DNA from: an uncultured Lacibacter sp.
GTDB lineage: Bacteria; Bacteroidota; Bacteroidia; Chitinophagales; Chitinophagaceae
Reading direction: 5' to 3'
Length of the DNA: 20,151 nt
Assembly (NCBI RefSeq): GCF_946479605.1
Contig: NZ_CAMLGT010000038.1
Coordinates: 1-20,151 of the forward strand
Of this stretch, positions 15,097-20,151 are shown piece by piece (the stretch's first letter is position 1; each line of letters starts with the position of its first letter). The notes under the pieces were generated by a model, which was not told the DNA's origin, ran no database searches, and saw nothing but the letters and a program-made list of their open reading frames with translations. The translations under genes were made by a program, and so were the position numbers.

Positions 15097-15933
15097 ATGA
15101 CAAACGATGTGCAACTGAAAGAAATTGTAAAGCAGAAGTACAGTGAAATTGCTTTGCAGGACAAGGAAACCAATCAATCATCCTGCTGCGGTGCAGGTGG
15201 TTGTTCCACCGAAGTGTATAACATTATGAGCGATGATTATACCAATCTGAACGGCTATAACCCCGAAGCTGATCTTGGTTTAGGCTGTGGTTTACCTACA
15301 CAGTTTGCAAAAATAAAACCCGGCGATACGGTAATCGATTTAGGCAGTGGTGCAGGTAACGATTGCTTTGTTGCAAGAGCCGAAACCGGCGCAAACGGCA
15401 AAGTGATCGGGATTGATTTTACACCTGCCATGATCGATAAAGCAAGAGCCAATGCAGAAAAACTCGGCTTCAACAATGTGGAGTTTCGACAAGGTGATAT
15501 TGAACACATGCCAGTTACTTCAAGCGTTGCCGATGTAATTGTAAGTAACTGTGTGTTGAATCTGGTGCCCAATAAAGATGGCGTGTTTAAAGAAATGTTT
15601 CGTGTGTTGAAATCAGGTGGTCATTTCAGTATATCAGATATTGTGTTAGTAGGAAATCTACCTGAGGCATTGCGTAAAGATGCAGAGATGTATGCAGGTT
15701 GTGTGGCAGGTGCCATTCAGAAAGAAGTGTACCTGGAACTGATTGCACAAAACGGTTTTACCAATATTACTGTGCAAAAAGAAAAAGCAATTGTAATTCC
15801 TGATGATATTTTAAGCAACTACTTAAATGCAGAACAACTGGCTTCGTTTAAAAACGGAACAACGGGTATTTTCTCCATTACCGTGTATGCACAAAAGCCT
15901 GCGTGCTGTGCACCGGGCAGTGGTTGCTGTTAA
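15097..15933 (+). CDS. arsM: Arsenite S-adenosylmethionine methyltransferase ArsM
   Basis: The 278-residue class I methyltransferase has its AdoMet loop at DLGSGAGNDC (81-90), then GIDFTPAMIDKAR, and a conserved VSNCVLNL block. C64 (LGCG), C152 (SNCV) and C202 (AGCVAGA) correspond to the three arsenic-binding cysteines of characterised ArsM enzymes. Extra cysteines occur near the N-terminus (C30, C31, C36 in CCGAGGC) and at the very end (CCAPGSGCC, 270-278). The enzyme methylates As(III) in the cytosol to mono-, di- and possibly trimethyl forms. An in-frame ATG at 15055 would overlap the end of arsR and add 14 residues unlike the family, so the start at 15097 (MTNDVQLKEIVKQKY) is preferred. 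Confidence 0.93.
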   Translation: MTNDVQLKEIVKQKYSEIALQDKETNQSSCCGAGGCSTEVYNIMSDDYTNLNGYNPEADLGLGCGLPTQFAKIKPGDTVIDLGSGAGNDCFVARAETGANGKVIGIDFTPAMIDKARANAEKLGFNNVEFRQGDIEHMPVTSSVADVIVSNCVLNLVPNKDGVFKEMFRVLKSGGHFSISDIVLVGNLPEALRKDAEMYAGCVAGAIQKEVYLELIAQNGFTNITVQKEKAIVIPDDILSNYLNAEQLASFKNGTTGIFSITVYAQKPACCAPGSGCC

Positions 15934-15978
15934 TTCTTTATTCACCCCTTCATTGAAACGAAGACAAACCTTAGCATC

Positions 15979-16029
15979 ATGAACACAAATCAAAATGATC
16001 CCGGCTGCTGCGGCGGCGGATGTTGTTAA
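15979..16029 (+). CDS. 16-residue cysteine-rich mini-ORF in the ars operon
   Basis: An ATG 46 bases after arsM opens a 16-codon frame, MNTNQNDPGCCGGGCC, stopped by TAA just before the operon terminator. The CCGGGCC tail echoes the CCGAGGC segment near the N-terminus of the adjacent ArsM and the CCAPGSGCC at its C-terminus. I do not recognise it as a named family. It could be a real thiol-rich peptide binding As(III), a metal-sensing leader-type peptide, or the worn remnant of a duplicated arsM 3' end. No strong ribosome binding site is visible, which is normal for this phylum. Placement between arsM and the terminator, and the in-frame Cys pairs, argue for function, but nothing here proves translation. 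Confidence 0.5.
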   Translation: MNTNQNDPGCCGGGCC

Positions 16030-16032
16030 AAC

Positions 16033-16060
16033 AAACGGAGCCAAAATTGGCTCCGTTTTA
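16033..16060 (+). terminator. Terminator of the ars operon
   Basis: A 12-bp stem, AAACGGAGCCAA (16033-16044) with TTGGCTCCGTTT (16047-16058), is followed by T-rich sequence. It starts four bases after the mini-ORF stop and may also serve the convergent SDR gene. Confidence 0.88.
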
Positions 16061-16080
16061 TTATTGTTTTATTCTTTCAA

Positions 16081-16851
16081 TTATAAACTAGAACGCACTG
16101 CACCACCATCAACCATAATGGTTTGGCCTGTTACAAATCCACTCTGCTTACTCAGTAACCAAACAGCCAATGCTGCAAACTCATCAGGATCACCTAAACG
16201 ACCAACAGGTATTTGTTTGATGGCAGCCTGTTTTACTTCATCAAATGGCAAACCTGTCTGTTCACTTTTCTTGTGATACAAACGATCAACAGCAGATGTG
16301 TTATGACTGCCTGGGCCAAGTATATTCAGCGTAACACCACTCTTTGCAATTTCCTGGCTTAATGTTTTTACAAAGCCAACTACTGCTAACCGAAGTGATG
16401 TACTCAACACTAAATTTTCAATGGGTTGTTTTACACTTGAACTTTCGATGTACACAATACGGCCATAACCTGCATTGGTCATAGCAGGAACAAAAGCCTG
16501 TGTCAATTCCACTTTCCAGCGCAATATTTTTTTATACGCATCATCCCAATCGGTGAGTGTTGTTTCCAACACTGTTTTCGCAGGTGGTCCGCCGGCATTA
16601 ACCAACATACCATGCAGCTCCCGATCGCCAACAAGATATTTCAAAGCTTCAATGGTGGTTGATTCGGTAATATCACCCACCACTATTTCTGCATTACTGT
16701 GCATATCGTACTGCTCGTGTAATTGTTCTTCACCTCTTGCCACTGTAATCACATTTGCACCTTCGTTGAGTAATGCATGTGTTACTGCTTTACCAAATCC
16801 ACTGGTTGCGCCACCAACAATAAATAACTGATCGTTCAAATAAAGATTCAT
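16081..16851 (-). CDS. SDR-family oxidoreductase lacking the YxxxK pair
   Basis: The 256-residue short-chain dehydrogenase/reductase fold has a cofactor loop GGATSGFG (13-20), NAGG (85-88), a catalytic-Ser region VYIESSS (133-139), a PG motif (180-181) and the C-terminal TGQTIMVDGG (241-250). At the place expected for YxxxK, residues 148-155 read VLSTSLRL with neither Tyr nor Lys, so Ser and Arg occupy those positions. The same PxxNLxLSxSLR pattern occurs, to my recollection, in a divergent SDR subgroup, so this is probably a family trait and not decay. It may use another catalytic mechanism or only bind cofactor. R39 after strand 2 suggests NADP(H). Its substrate is unknown. Confidence 0.83.
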   Translation of the reverse strand: MNLYLNDQLFIVGGATSGFGKAVTHALLNEGANVITVARGEEQLHEQYDMHSNAEIVVGDITESTTIEALKYLVGDRELHGMLVNAGGPPAKTVLETTLTDWDDAYKKILRWKVELTQAFVPAMTNAGYGRIVYIESSSVKQPIENLVLSTSLRLAVVGFVKTLSQEIAKSGVTLNILGPGSHNTSAVDRLYHKKSEQTGLPFDEVKQAAIKQIPVGRLGDPDEFAALAVWLLSKQSGFVTGQTIMVDGGAVRSSL

Positions 16852-16871
16852 GTTCTGTTTTTTATTTCACT

Positions 16872-16894
16872 TCAGGCCGCTTTGAGCGGCCTGA
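16872..16894. other. GC-rich hairpin between the NTF2-like and SDR genes
   Basis: TCAGGCCGCT and AGCGGCCTGA form a perfect 10-bp stem with a TTG loop. On the minus strand it follows the NTF2-like gene by 10 bases, as a terminator would, but no T run follows, so its role is unclear. Confidence 0.5.
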
Positions 16895-16904
16895 CTTTTA
16901 CATT

Positions 16905-17345
16905 CTACTGTAATTTATTTGCATGCCGGCTAACCAACAGCCATCCGTTTTGGCGCTTGGCATAAACCTCTGTATACAATAAGTTTATATCAACGGGTTT
17001 CCCCTCAACCACTACATTAAAAACCCCCTTCCCGTTTACAATTACAAAACCTTTGTACACTCTTGCTGTTGCTTCTGTAACAGTCACTTTATTCATTACA
17101 AGTTTGCCCAAACGGATATCTTCAATTACTTCTTTTTTGTTTTGCACCCATCCGTTCGAATGCACATACTGCACACGCTCATCAAGAAGATTATTCAACG
17201 AATCGAGCCGCTTGTTCACCATCCAGCGAAACTTTGCTTCATGCAGTTTCAGCACAAATTTTTCTGTAGCCGATTCTTCTTTTGCTTTTTGTGCTGTTGC
17301 AGTGCCTGCTGCTGTTAACAGCAGTAAGAAAAGAAAATGTTTCAT
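16905..17345 (-). CDS. Secreted NTF2-like (DUF4440-type) protein
   Basis: The 146-residue protein has a signal peptide (hydrophobic 4-12, cleavage near TATAQ). The mature part fits the NTF2-like cone fold: a helical start EKFVLKLHEAKFRWMVNKRLDSLNNLL, then DERVQYVHSNGWVQNKKEVI, and strands ending NLLYTEVYAKRQNGWLLVSRH. This domain forms a pocket used in very different enzymes and binding proteins, so no specific reaction can be named. It is probably periplasmic. It is flanked by the adk terminator upstream and a GC-rich hairpin downstream, so it may be transcribed alone or with the SDR gene. Confidence 0.8.
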   Translation of the reverse strand: MKHFLFLLLLTAAGTATAQKAKEESATEKFVLKLHEAKFRWMVNKRLDSLNNLLDERVQYVHSNGWVQNKKEVIEDIRLGKLVMNKVTVTEATARVYKGFVIVNGKGVFNVVVEGKPVDINLLYTEVYAKRQNGWLLVSRHANKLQ

Positions 17346-17370
17346 GTAATGAAGTTAATGAGAAGAAAAC

Positions 17371-17396
17371 AAAAAAGCCCTTCGCAAGCGAAGGGC
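17371..17396 (-). terminator. Terminator of adk
   Basis: On the minus strand a 9-bp stem (17396-17388 with 17385-17377, GCCCTTCGC/GCGAAGGGC) is followed by TTTTTTG. It lies 23 bases after the adk stop codon. Confidence 0.88.
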
Positions 17397-17418
17397 CGTA
17401 TCTATTAATGAATAAGCT

Positions 17419-18000
17419 TTACGCTTCCATGTATGCTTCGATCTCTTTTTGCAATGCTTCAAAAATCTCATCAATGCTGCCTTCGCCTTTCACTTCAGCA
17501 AACTTATCAAACTGCTTGTAGTATTCGGCAACCACAGAAGTTTTGTTACGGTACTCTGTAATGCGTGCACGGATCACTTCTTCATTGGTATCATCACTGC
17601 GACCACTGGTTAACCCACGGTTGAGTAAACGTTTTACCAACTCTTCTTCTGTTACCAGTAAAGCGATCATGGCTGAAATTTCAGTGCCTTTCAGTTTCAG
17701 AAGTTTGTCGAGAGCCTCGGCCTGTGCTACTGTGCGTGGAAAACCATCAAACAAAAAACCTTTTGCCTGGGGGTTGGCATCAAGTGCTGAACTGATCATA
17801 CCAATCACCACTTCATCCGGCACCAGCTGGCCTTTGTCCATCAGCTTTTTTGCTTCCAGTCCAAGCGGTGTTTGCCCGGCAATTTCACTGCGGAGCAAAT
17901 CGCCTGTACTCAAATGCTTCAGACTATATTTTGCAATTAGTTTTTCTGACTGGGTTCCTTTACCGCTGCCCGGAGGGCCAAATAAAATCAAATTAAACAT
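17419..18000 (-). CDS. adk: Adenylate kinase (short form)
   Basis: The 193-residue enzyme catalyses ATP + AMP = 2 ADP in the cytosol. The P-loop GPPGSGKGT is at 8-16. The AMP-binding THLSTGDLLR-type block reads KHLSTGDLLRSEI, and FLFDGFPRTVAQAEAL follows in the AMP site. The LID region is the short, zinc-free type (RGLTSGRSDDTNEEVIRARI), matching a length near 190 instead of about 215. It is an essential housekeeping gene, here on its own between a divergent msrB and a terminator. Confidence 0.96.
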   Translation of the reverse strand: MFNLILFGPPGSGKGTQSEKLIAKYSLKHLSTGDLLRSEIAGQTPLGLEAKKLMDKGQLVPDEVVIGMISSALDANPQAKGFLFDGFPRTVAQAEALDKLLKLKGTEISAMIALLVTEEELVKRLLNRGLTSGRSDDTNEEVIRARITEYRNKTSVVAEYYKQFDKFAEVKGEGSIDEIFEALQKEIEAYMEA

Positions 18001-18026
18001 AATGTAGTTCTGTCTTGATGAAGTTG

Positions 18027-18034
18027 TAAATATA
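18027..18034 (-). promoter_or_regulatory. Possible -7 element of adk
   Basis: TATATTTA on the minus strand differs from TAnnTTTG only in the last base and lies 26 bases before the adk ATG. No clear -33 element is seen. The rest of the 181-base gap between adk and the divergent msrB shows no further clear signal on this strand. Confidence 0.35.
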
Positions 18035-18155
18035 GTCAGCCTCGTTTAAAAAATCTCCAATCTCAACCTTTTTTGCATGCAAATTGTATAATAAAGGAGA
18101 TGTTAAGATAAAAACAACATCGTTTAACTGACATCCGTCAGCTCCTGTCCTTTCG

Positions 18156-18163
18156 TAATTTTA
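18156..18163 (+). promoter_or_regulatory. Possible -7 element of msrB
   Basis: TAATTTTA resembles TAnnTTTG with one mismatch, 18 bases before the ATG at 18182. A small inverted repeat CTGACATCCGTCAG (18128-18141) lies over the place where the -33 element would be. Confidence 0.35.
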
Positions 18164-18181
18164 GCAAATAAAGCAATAATC

Positions 18182-18745
18182 ATGAAGCAACTACTGATAA
18201 TGTTGACCCTACTGCAGCTTACATTTGTTAGCTGCGAAGGACAAACAGCTAGTTCAAAAGAAAAAAAGAATACTATGAGCGAAACAAAGAAAAATCCGGT
18301 TTATTCTAAAAGCGATTCGTCGAAAGTAAACCTGAGTGAAGAAGAATGGAAAAAGATCCTGCCATCTGATGTGTACTATATTGCCCGGCAAAAAGGTACA
18401 GAACGCCCCTGGACCAGCAAGTTTGAAAAATTTGATGAAGTGGGCACCTATTTCTGTGCAGCTTGCGGCAACCCGTTGTTCAAAAGCGATACAAAGTTTG
18501 AAAGCGGTTGTGGCTGGCCCAGCTTTTATGAACCCATCAGCAAAGGATCCATCATTTACACACCCGATAACAGCCATGGCATGCAACGTACCGAAGTGCA
18601 ATGCGGCAGGTGCAAAGCACATTTAGGTCATGTGTTTGAAGATGGTCCGCCACCAACAGGTTTACGCTACTGTATTAATGGTGTGATCCTTGATTTTGAA
18701 AAGGCCAAGGAAACGGAAAAAAAGTATAATGAAAAGAAAGGTTAA
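18182..18745 (+). CDS. msrB: Peptide-methionine (R)-S-oxide reductase, lipoprotein form
   Basis: The 187-residue MsrB reduces the R-epimer of methionine sulfoxide in proteins. Two CxxC pairs, C92/C95 (CAACGNPLF) and C141/C144 (CGRCKAHLGHVF), hold the structural zinc. C164 in RYCING is the catalytic Cys, with Gly where many relatives have Ser. C110 in GCGWPSF is conserved. The first 20 residues form a lipoprotein signal with lipobox FVSC (C18), so the enzyme should be anchored in the envelope facing the periplasm. An internal ATG at 18275 (M32, MSETKKNPVY) after an A-rich run could give a cytosolic form. The gene stands alone with its own terminator. Confidence 0.94.
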   Translation: MKQLLIMLTLLQLTFVSCEGQTASSKEKKNTMSETKKNPVYSKSDSSKVNLSEEEWKKILPSDVYYIARQKGTERPWTSKFEKFDEVGTYFCAACGNPLFKSDTKFESGCGWPSFYEPISKGSIIYTPDNSHGMQRTEVQCGRCKAHLGHVFEDGPPPTGLRYCINGVILDFEKAKETEKKYNEKKG

Positions 18746-18765
18746 CAAGACGAATATTTTCATTT

Positions 18766-18807
18766 AAACCAAAAAGCGAATCAAGGATGATTCGCTTTTT
18801 GGTTTTT
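18766..18807 (+). terminator. Bidirectional terminator between msrB and the DUF2721 gene
   Basis: An 18-bp stem (18766-18783 with 18788-18805) with loop AGGA is flanked by A and T runs on both sides, between convergent genes. Confidence 0.88.
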
Positions 18808-18822
18808 ACAAATAAGTTTGAA

Positions 18823-19260
18823 TCAATGATCATTATCCAGCAGTGTTTTAAAAAGGTTGGGGCGGCTTATTTCCATATCACTTAATTCCACATCAATTGC
18901 TTTTGTACTGAGAATAATCTCTATCAATGAAAAAACAAGCGATGTAACCAGGCTCAGCAAGCTTAATGCAAATACCCATTTGGCAGCTGAATCATATTCA
19001 CGGAAAATAAGAAACATACATATAACACAAAGTAAAAAACTTAAAACGCCCAATGCCTGCATATTCCTGATATAGCTGATCCTTACACGCAGGTTAGTGA
19101 TCTGTTTATGCAGTTGTACCTGTTGCTCTCCTTTTACATATTCATCGTGCAGTTTACGCACCAATGCAGCAATGGCAAGAAAACGATTGGTATAAGCCAG
19201 CATTAACAATGTAATGGCAGGGAACAACAGAGCCGGTGTGGTTATGGATAACTCATTCAT
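18823..19260 (-). CDS. DUF2721 membrane protein
   Basis: The 145-residue protein has one hydrophobic segment near the N-terminus (about 7-24, TTPALLFPAITLLMLAYT). A charged stretch follows (RFLAIAALVRKLHDEYVKG), then two close membrane helices (about 69-87 and 94-113). This is the arrangement of the DUF2721 family, whose role is unknown. The charged stretch is predicted to be helical and cytoplasmic. A hairpin terminator upstream separates it from the lipoprotein gene, so it is probably transcribed on its own; TACTTTTA (19272-19265) could be its -7 element. Confidence 0.8.
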   Translation of the reverse strand: MNELSITTPALLFPAITLLMLAYTNRFLAIAALVRKLHDEYVKGEQQVQLHKQITNLRVRISYIRNMQALGVLSFLLCVICMFLIFREYDSAAKWVFALSLLSLVTSLVFSLIEIILSTKAIDVELSDMEISRPNLFKTLLDNDH

Positions 19261-19278
19261 AACTTAAAAGTAATCAAA

Positions 19279-19309
19279 CAAAAGAAAAGCTGCAGTATTC
19301 TGCAGCTTT
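19279..19309 (-). terminator. Terminator of the TonB receptor-lipoprotein operon
   Basis: AAAGCTGCAG (19286-19295) and CTGCAGCTTT (19300-19309) form a 10-bp stem with a 4-base loop. On the minus strand it is followed by TTCTTTTG. It lies 31 bases after the stop of the lipoprotein gene. Confidence 0.82.
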
Positions 19310-19340
19310 CTTCAATTCTATTTTTAAAACAAAAACGAAG

Positions 19341-19892
19341 TTATTGTATCACCACGGGCATATCTACTTCTACATCTGTCTCACCTTTTGTCACCAGATC
19401 GCCTGCAGCTTTTACACCCGGCTTATGCTTCAGTGTAATTTTTAATGAGCCGGTACTTGCAGCAGCTGTAGTAAATGATGCAGTAGTACCCAACGGCAAA
19501 CCACCTGCATCTGTGTTAAGACCAGATACTGTTAAGTTTGCTCCACCGCTAACTGCATAATATACCTGGTGGTCGGTTCCTTCGTTTACCACTTCGGGGG
19601 TAATGTCTTCAGCAGGTGTTACGCTTTCATTCAAAAACTGTACAGAGCAATTATAAATTTTTGAAGGAGCAAGCGTAATTGTTTGAATAACCGGTGCATT
19701 ACCGCCCACACCATCTGCATCTTTCCAGGAATAAACCAAAGCACTGCCGCCGCCTGCAGGTGTTAAGGTTAGCTTTACAGTAGTGATCAACTCTTCTTCG
19801 TTTTCTTCTCCGGTGTTTTTCTTTTTGCAGCCAGCCAGGATCAGCCCACCCAACATCACCACGGCAAATAATTTCATGTGTTTCATTTTCAT
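19341..19892 (-). CDS. Small lipoprotein paired with a TonB-dependent receptor
   Basis: The 183-residue protein has a lipoprotein signal with lipobox LAGC (C22), then a KKKNTGEENEEE linker. The remainder is beta-rich, with a repeated Ser/Thr/Gly character and blocks such as VYSWKDADGVGGNAPVIQTI, FLNESVTPAEDIT and LKITLKHKPGVKAAGDL. Similar Bacteroidota proteins are labelled 'type 1 periplasmic binding fold superfamily' in public annotation, a name with little experimental support. It begins 23 bases after the end of a TonB-dependent receptor, so it is probably a surface or periplasmic partner of that receptor. The substrate is unknown. M6 is an alternative start. Confidence 0.75.
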   Translation of the reverse strand: MKMKHMKLFAVVMLGGLILAGCKKKNTGEENEEELITTVKLTLTPAGGGSALVYSWKDADGVGGNAPVIQTITLAPSKIYNCSVQFLNESVTPAEDITPEVVNEGTDHQVYYAVSGGANLTVSGLNTDAGGLPLGTTASFTTAAASTGSLKITLKHKPGVKAAGDLVTKGETDVEVDMPVVIQ

Positions 19893-19915
19893 AAATTTTG
19901 ATTTAGTGTTTGTTT

Positions 19916-20151
19916 TTACGATTTATGCTTGTGCTTAAGTTCAAACGGAATACGCACACGCAATGAAATATTTCTTCCCATTTCATCACTGAAATAACGG
20001 AACGAATTCATGTAATCACGGTAAGCCTTGTTTAACAGGTTTGTTACTGATAAAATAAAACTTACGTTATTATGTTTCCATTTCAGCTTTGTTCCAGCTT
20101 CAATACCAATTAACAAATAAGCCGGTGGTGGATTGAGGTAATCAGATTGTT
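19916..20151 (-). CDS. TonB-dependent outer-membrane receptor, C-terminal fragment (cut by window edge)
   Basis: The reading frame is open from the window edge to the stop at 19916, giving about 78 residues of the C-terminal end of an outer-membrane beta-barrel. The last strands show LSVTNLLNKAYRDYMNSFRY and a final GRNISLRVRIPFEL, the typical NLLN-KxYRDY and closing-strand pattern of TonB-dependent receptors in this phylum. The frame continues upstream with a PPPAY segment, so the apparent start at 20116 is not real. A short His/Lys tail (HKHKS) follows the last strand and should point into the periplasm. The gene is cotranscribed with the lipoprotein gene 23 bases downstream. Its ligand cannot be told from this fragment. 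Confidence 0.85.
   Translation of the reverse strand, partial: QSDYLNPPPAYLLIGIEAGTKLKWKHNNVSFILSVTNLLNKAYRDYMNSFRYFSDEMGRNISLRVRIPFELKHKHKS

Noticed and set aside
20114..20116. TTG as a start for the last minus-strand frame
   Set aside because: The frame stays open to the window edge and the residues before it (PPPAY) continue the receptor sequence, so the gene is simply truncated by the window.
1..20151. Mobile elements, prophage, CRISPR or attachment site at the tRNA-Arg gene
   Set aside because: No transposase, integrase, repeated spacer array or direct repeat of the tRNA 3' end was seen, and the flanking genes look like ordinary chromosomal ones.

Overview
The window looks like chromosomal DNA of a Bacteroidota bacterium, most likely a member of Chitinophagaceae. 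The grounds are gene content typical of that phylum (YceI/DoxX/DODA cluster, a Bacteroidota-type Crp/Fnr protein, a TonB-dependent receptor paired with a small lipoprotein, a TolC/adaptor/RND set) and repeated promoter elements matching the Bacteroidota consensus TAnnTTTG (-7) with TTTG (-33), while Shine-Dalgarno sequences are mostly absent. It is gene-dense, and no stretch over 300 bases lacks a gene. I see no insertion sequence, phage gene, CRISPR array or rRNA.

Layout. 1-790: a MarC-family membrane protein, then a tRNA-Arg(CCG) with a terminator. 793-4774 (minus): a Crp/Fnr regulator followed by five closely spaced genes (Rossmann NADP-binding protein, YceI, DoxX, NmrA-like protein, DODA-type extradiol dioxygenase). 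Two FNR-like boxes lie between the regulator and the five genes. 4868-6492 (minus): an exported zinc-dependent phospholipase C/S1-P1 nuclease-like protein, start-stop overlapped with a DUF502 membrane protein. 6633-13631 (plus): a TetR regulator with a clear promoter and operator, then a complete tripartite efflux system (TolC-like channel, lipoprotein adaptor, RND pump) ending at a terminator. 13755-14552: an AIM24/TIGR00266 protein. 14626-16060: an arsenic operon of arsR, arsM and a 16-residue cysteine-rich mini-ORF, with two matching operator-like repeats upstream and a terminator downstream. 16081-18000 (minus): an atypical SDR, an NTF2-like secreted protein and adenylate kinase. 18182-18745 (plus): a lipoprotein-type MsrB. 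18823-20151 (minus): a DUF2721 membrane protein, a small lipoprotein and the C-terminal end of a TonB-dependent receptor cut by the window edge.

How the genes fit together. Much of the window concerns envelope and chemical stress. The Crp/Fnr-linked cluster combines activities suited to catechols, quinones or redox damage. The TetR-RND operon handles toxic compounds. The ars operon methylates arsenite but has no exporter inside the window. MsrB repairs oxidised methionine, probably on the periplasmic side. The points most worth a second look are the mini-ORF ending CCGGGCC behind arsM, the phased pair of FNR-like boxes beside a regulator carrying the FNR-type recognition residues, the paired ArsR-type operators, and the SDR that lacks the YxxxK catalytic pair.
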